Positions 6,111 through 8,945 of a DNA stretch of 8,945 bases are shown piece by piece. The DNA lies in NCBI GenBank assembly GCA_009778355.1, contig WRJY01000253.1, positions 1 through 8,945 of the forward strand. The letters run 5' to 3'. This stretch comes from Desulfovibrionaceae bacterium. Its GTDB lineage: Bacteria > Pseudomonadota > Gammaproteobacteria > Burkholderiales > Burkholderiaceae_C. How positions within the stretch are numbered: the stretch's first letter is position 1; the number at the start of each line of letters is the position of its first letter. Made by a program: the position numbers and the translations under genes. The notes beneath the pieces were generated by a model. That model saw only the letters and a program-made list of their open reading frames with translations. It was not told where the DNA came from and searched no databases.

Positions 6111-7115
6111 GTGCGCCATGATTTCGATGAAGCCGCCTGGCGCGAGTTGACCCTGTCCAGGGATCGCAGCCTGTTGTACGCGCCGCACCGCAATGAAGGC
6201 GGCTACTTCTTCAATCCCTGGCTGCCCAAGGATGACCGCAGAAGCGGCCCCCTGGGTCTGATGATGAGCGGCAGAATCGAGGCGCCGGCCATCGACGAGG
6301 CAAGATACGGCGCCATCGCCAACGGCTACGAATACCTGGCCGCCGGTTCCGATACGCTGAGTTTTGCCGGGCACGCCACCTTCATCATCCAGATGAACGG
6401 CTCCACCATCGTCACCGACCCCTACTTTTCAGGCCGGGCGTTCATCGTGCGGGACAAGGTACGGCGCCGCTTCGATTTTGAAAAAATCCCCGAGCGCCCC
6501 GTGGCGCTCATCAGTCACAACCACTACGACCACCTTGACCGCCATTCCGTCAAGGCGTTGATAAAAAGAAAGGCCGTATTCATTGTGCCGCTGGGCCTGA
6601 AGGATTTTTTCACCAGTCTTGGGGCCGGCGATGTTCATGAGCTCGACTGGTGGCAGTCCATCACGCTGAGCGGCATCAAATACACGTTTTTGCCGGCGCA
6701 GCACTGGTCCCGAAGAATCGGCCAGCCGGTCAACAGCACCCTGTGGGGCGCTTTCATGATCGAGGGCGGCAAGAAAATATTTTTCTCTGGCGACACGGGT
6801 TATTTTGTCGGCTTCAAGGAGTTCGGCCAGAAATTTCCCGGCATCGATGTCGCGCTGATCGGCGCAGGGGCGTATGAACCGCGCTGGTTCATGCACTACT
6901 CGCATCAGAACGTGGAAGAATTTTTCATGGCGGTGAGCGATCTTGGCGCCCGGCTCTCCATTCCCATGCACTTTGGCGTCATCGAACTTGGCAAGGAACC
7001 CATCCTTTATTCTCCCTGGCAGGTCGATGCCTGCATGGACAGAAACCCTGTCTATAAAGACAAGGTGCGGATCATGCGGGTGGGAGAACACATCATGTTG
7101 GAAAATGGAAAATGA
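6111..7115 (+). CDS. Metallo-beta-lactamase-fold hydrolase, NAPE-PLD / COG2220-like
   Basis: This predicted metal-dependent hydrolase has 334 aa. Metal-binding motifs are in the expected order: SHNHYDHLD with H136, H138, D140 and H141; AQHWSRR with H198; SGDTGY with D228; and MHFG with H287. SHNHYDHLD, AQHWSRR and GDTGYF together are characteristic of the family that includes mammalian N-acyl-phosphatidylethanolamine phospholipase D and many bacterial UlaG-like proteins. The substrate of the bacterial members is generally unknown, so I assign only the fold. No signal peptide is seen. A TAG closes the frame 12 nt upstream of the GTG at 6111, and the next in-frame ATG is about 50 codons in, so GTG is the likely start. 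It lies 78 nt after mmsB on the same strand and may be co-transcribed, though it has no evident role in valine breakdown. Confidence 0.88.
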   Translation: MRHDFDEAAWRELTLSRDRSLLYAPHRNEGGYFFNPWLPKDDRRSGPLGLMMSGRIEAPAIDEARYGAIANGYEYLAAGSDTLSFAGHATFIIQMNGSTIVTDPYFSGRAFIVRDKVRRRFDFEKIPERPVALISHNHYDHLDRHSVKALIKRKAVFIVPLGLKDFFTSLGAGDVHELDWWQSITLSGIKYTFLPAQHWSRRIGQPVNSTLWGAFMIEGGKKIFFSGDTGYFVGFKEFGQKFPGIDVALIGAGAYEPRWFMHYSHQNVEEFFMAVSDLGARLSIPMHFGVIELGKEPILYSPWQVDACMDRNPVYKDKVRIMRVGEHIMLENGK

Positions 7116-7218
7116 GCGGGGCTATAGATTGCGGTAAGCCTGCGAGACCCCGCATCATTACTATTCCCGGCGTGGAAATCGAAGCCGGAATTCCGGGGCG
7201 TTGACGCCCGCTCGCAGC
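7116..7218. other. Convergent intergenic region with small palindromes
   Basis: This gap separates the plus-strand hydrolase from the minus-strand crotonase. It holds a perfect 12-bp palindrome CCGGAATTCCGG (7185-7196) and a GGGCG-TTGA-CGCCC hairpin (7196-7209), which overlap by one base. Neither is followed by a T-run on the plus strand, so I cannot name a plus-strand intrinsic terminator. Confidence 0.4.
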
Positions 7219-7240
7219 AAAAACGGCCGCGCAGGGCCGT
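7219..7240 (-). terminator. Rho-independent terminator of the crotonase gene
   Basis: On the minus strand, four bases after the TAA, ACGGCC-CTGCGC-GGCCGT forms a perfect 6-bp stem with a 6-nt loop. A run of five T begins at the last stem base. Confidence 0.7.
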
Positions 7241-7244
7241 ATGC

Positions 7245-8135
7245 TTACTTGTACTCCCGGTCTTTCCACCACGGGAAATAGTCGGGCATGTCTTTCGAGA
7301 CCTTGTCCTTGAACACGGCGGGCCGCTTCTCCAGGAACGCCACGACCCCTTCTTTGACATCGCCGGAGCGGCCGCGGGCGTAGATTCCACGGCTGTCGAC
7401 TTTGTGGGCTTCCATTGGATCGTCAGCGCCCAGCATGCGCCACATCATCTGGCGGATCAGCGCGACCGATACGGGCGCGGTCTTGGCCGCGAACTCCTTG
7501 GCGAGCGCGCGTGCGGTCGGCAGCAACTCCTCGGGCGGCACGACTTTGCTGACCAGGCGTCCGGCAAGCGCTTCCTGCGCGGAGAAGACGCGGCCGGTGT
7601 AGCACCATTCCAGCGCCTGCTGGATGCCGACGATACGCGGCAGGAACCAGCTCGAGGCAGCTTCCGGCACGATCCCGCGCTGGGAGAATACGAAGCCGAA
7701 GCGCGCGGCTTCGGATGCAATGCGGATGTCCATCGCAAGCTGCATGGTGGCGCCGATGCCGACGGCGGGACCGTTCACCGCTGCGATGACCGGCTTCAGG
7801 CACTTGAAGATGCGCAGCGTCACCTGGCCGCCGCCGTCGCGTACCGCCGGATCACTGTAGTCGACTTTGCCATCGGCAAGCCGCTTCATCGCTCCGCGCT
7901 TTGCGTCGCGGTCGAACGTGTCGGCTCCGGAGGAGAGATCGGCTCCGGCGCAGAAGCCGCGCCCCTCGCCGGTGACGATGATGGCGCGAATACTGTCATC
8001 CTTGTCAGCGGCGTCGAACGCGTCGATCATCTCCTGCTGCATCCGGGTGTTGAAAGCGTTGAGTATTTCGGGCCGGTTCAGCGTGATGGTGAGGATTTGT
8101 TCGGAGACCTCGTATTTGATCGTCTCATACGCCAT
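7245..8135 (-). CDS. Crotonase / enoyl-CoA hydratase family protein
   Basis: This 296-aa crotonase-fold protein probably acts on an enoyl- or otherwise unsaturated acyl-CoA. Motifs are RPEILNAFN (21-29), GRGFCAGADLSSG (58-70), the oxyanion-hole segment VNGPAVGIGATMQLAMDIRIA (120-140) and RGIVPEAASSWFLPRIVG (153-170). Of the two classical hydratase glutamates, the second is present (E158, aligned with rat E164). The first (rat E144, in GGGCE) is threonine here (T130 in GIGAT). That argues against a textbook hydratase and leaves room for isomerase, hydrolase or variant hydratase activity. The start at 8135 has a strong ribosome site (AAGGAAA, 7 nt upstream); the longer upstream frame is not credible. 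The C-terminus is about 30 residues longer than in minimal crotonases. It is transcribed towards the hydrolase gene and ends in an intrinsic terminator. Confidence 0.9.
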   Translation of the reverse strand: MAYETIKYEVSEQILTITLNRPEILNAFNTRMQQEMIDAFDAADKDDSIRAIIVTGEGRGFCAGADLSSGADTFDRDAKRGAMKRLADGKVDYSDPAVRDGGGQVTLRIFKCLKPVIAAVNGPAVGIGATMQLAMDIRIASEAARFGFVFSQRGIVPEAASSWFLPRIVGIQQALEWCYTGRVFSAQEALAGRLVSKVVPPEELLPTARALAKEFAAKTAPVSVALIRQMMWRMLGADDPMEAHKVDSRGIYARGRSGDVKEGVVAFLEKRPAVFKDKVSKDMPDYFPWWKDREYK

Positions 8136-8334
8136 TTGTGTTTCCTTTCTTGTCCTGAAAACTGCTCTCGAAGAGATGTACATGCATGGCCACGATTTTC
8201 CAGCATCATGACCATTCACCAGCGGGGCATTCATTCGCCGCCCCTGCTGCCGCAACCTTGCGGCAAGCCGCCGTGCCGGATGTGGCGATGGGTTGAACTG
8301 TACGGCCATTGCGGCGCATCTTCAAGCGCACTTA
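8136..8334. other. Intergenic region upstream of the crotonase gene, with hairpin 8248-8265
   Basis: No gene is supported. The minus-strand promoter of the crotonase gene should lie within 8150-8230, but no clear promoter hexamers were seen. TGCCGCAA (8248-8255) and TTGCGGCA (8258-8265) are perfectly complementary. The resulting hairpin has no T-run on either strand and could be a weak terminator or a repeat remnant. Confidence 0.4.
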
Positions 8335-8466
8335 GAACGTGTTTACGATCTCAGCGGGCCCGCACAGACATCTTTTCGGGATGGAATGCAAGGCGCAAAC
8401 CGCAGCCATAGCCCCGCTATGGCGAGGATTCGCAACGCCGCGGACCGCCCGAAAAGGTATCTGCCC
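8335..8466. repeat. Imperfect palindromic intergenic element
   Basis: The outer arms are 8365-8380 (CAGACATCTTTTCGGG) and 8448-8463 (CCCGAAAAGGTATCTG), complementary at 14 of 16 positions. The centre is a perfect 8-bp inverted repeat, GCCATAGC (8405-8412) and GCTATGGC (8416-8423), around CCC. A further 30 bp on the left (GAACGTGTTTACGATCTC, then GC-rich sequence) has no counterpart on the right, where the broken gene begins at once. It looks like a short non-autonomous element or a partly deleted larger palindrome. I associate this kind of sequence with dispersed repeats of Proteobacteria but cannot name a family. Confidence 0.65.
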
Positions 8467-8646
8467 GAAGGGTTGGGCAAAGCGCGGACAGTCAAAGATG
8501 CGGATGCTGCGCGAGTACAGAAAGCTGGTCATGCCCCCTGCATAGCACGCGCCAGGCAGGGCGCCGGTGATGATGATCCTGTCGTAGCACGAGAGCGCCC
8601 CGTGCAGGTTCGCCGCATACCTGTCAGTCAACGCCATCGCAGCCAT
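8467..8646 (-). pseudogene. N-terminal remnant of an uncharacterised conserved protein
   Basis: From an ATG at 8646 with a good ribosome site (CAGGAG, 7 nt upstream), the minus strand encodes MAAMALTDRYAANLHGALSC and continues with YDRIIITGALPGACYAGGMT, SFLYSRSIRIFDCPRFAQPF (60 aa). I recall a family of larger (about 450-550 aa) uncharacterised proteins in environmental bacteria with a closely similar beginning (RYA..L.GVLSCYDR..ITGTLP.ACYA.GMTSFLY). After FAQPF the frame enters the palindromic element and adds 44 unrelated residues before a TAA at 8334-8332. The gene is therefore most likely a 3'-truncated remnant, cut where the palindrome begins. Function of the intact family is unknown to me. 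Confidence 0.6.
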
Positions 8647-8796
8647 GCTGGACTCCTGTCTGCCAGCAGGTGTCGTATGTCTTGTTTGGTTCCGGCTTTG
8701 CCGGCTTAGGTTGGACGCGCTTGCATCAAAAAACACCCTCGCCCCCGATTTGCCGTATAACTTCATCTGTGTTTCGTCAAACGAGGTGACCCAACC
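8647..8796. other. Divergent upstream region of the gene remnant and the [2Fe-2S] gene
   Basis: This contains a small hairpin CCGGC-TTT-GCCGG (8692-8704), an A-rich tract around 8728-8733 and TATAAC at 8756-8761, which could be a -10 box for the plus-strand gene. No matching -35 box was found at the right distance. Confidence 0.3.
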
Positions 8797-8945
8797 GTGT
8801 TTACGCTGCAAATCAATGGCCAGCCGCGCGAGGTCGATGCGCCTGGCGACATGCCACTGCTCTGGGCGCTGCGCGACCTGCTGGGGCTGACGGGCGCCAA
8901 ATACGGCTGCGGCGTGGGCCGCTGCGGGGCGTGTACCGTGCATCT
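8797..8945 (+). CDS. [2Fe-2S] subunit of a molybdenum hydroxylase, isoquinoline 1-oxidoreductase alpha-like (partial)
   Basis: The visible 49 residues form the plant-ferredoxin-like N-terminal domain of the small subunit of xanthine dehydrogenase-family molybdenum hydroxylases. It reads FTLQINGQPREVDAPGDMPL and continues LLWALRDLLGLTGAKYGCGVG before RCGACTVH. C38, C43 and C46 form the C-x4-C-x2-C part of the proximal [2Fe-2S] site. The fourth cysteine of that cluster and the second, four-helix [2Fe-2S] domain lie outside the window. The MPLLWALRD...TGAKYGCG wording fits the isoquinoline 1-oxidoreductase/aldehyde oxidoreductase branch better than XdhA. The GTG start at 8797 has GAGGTGA 7 nt upstream, so the start is well supported. 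A large molybdopterin-binding subunit gene is expected to follow. Confidence 0.88.
   Translation, partial: MFTLQINGQPREVDAPGDMPLLWALRDLLGLTGAKYGCGVGRCGACTVH

Noticed and set aside
4323..6374. Minus-strand open frame of 683 codons
   Set aside because: Antisense to the hydrolase, mmsB and the metallohydrolase start; low-complexity composition and no recognisable domain.
8248..8265. Intrinsic terminator
   Set aside because: The 8-bp inverted repeat has only a 2-nt loop and no T-run on either strand, so it is listed only as a hairpin.
7404..8411. Plus-strand open frame opposite the crotonase gene
   Set aside because: Mirror of a well-supported minus-strand gene; composition is typical of antisense translation.
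8647..8943. N-terminal extension of the minus-strand remnant to the window edge
   Set aside because: The extension is antisense to the [2Fe-2S] gene, and a good ribosome site supports a start at 8646.

Overview
This is high-GC DNA (my reading, not a full count) with short intergenic hairpin repeats, which suggests a betaproteobacterium, most likely Burkholderiales/Comamonadaceae. The taxon is inferred from protein style and repeat type, not from a marker gene. The core is a plus-strand valine / branched-chain catabolism cluster spanning about 500-6032.

Layout. Positions 1-181 (minus strand) hold what looks like the extreme N-terminus of UvrB. The frame has no usable start codon and runs into an array of 7-bp tandem repeats (132-208). 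Positions 209-517 are an intergenic region with a dispersed-repeat copy and a 14-bp tandem repeat just ahead of mmsA. The catabolic genes follow: mmsA (518-2035); a repeat-rich 252-bp gap; an isobutyryl-CoA-type acyl-CoA dehydrogenase (2288-3445); an unrecognised tryptophan-rich gene (3456-3989); a 3-hydroxyisobutyryl-CoA hydrolase (3964-5097); and mmsB (5139-6032). A metallo-beta-lactamase-fold hydrolase of NAPE-PLD type (6111-7115) comes next on the same strand. A crotonase-family gene (7245-8135) is convergent to it and has its own intrinsic terminator. Next are a palindromic element (about 8335-8466) and a truncated minus-strand gene remnant (8467-8646). The window ends inside a [2Fe-2S] subunit gene of a molybdenum hydroxylase (8797 onward).

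How the genes work together. Isobutyryl-CoA is oxidised to methacrylyl-CoA by the dehydrogenase. After hydration, the hydrolase releases free 3-hydroxyisobutyrate, MmsB oxidises it to methylmalonate semialdehyde, and MmsA converts that to propionyl-CoA. The plus-strand cluster has no plain enoyl-CoA hydratase for the hydration step. The minus-strand crotonase is the only local candidate, and it lacks one of the two classical catalytic glutamates.

The points most worth a second look are the uvrB reading frame interrupted by a heptanucleotide array, the lower-GC orphan gene embedded in the valine cluster, and the palindrome that abuts the broken gene at the right.
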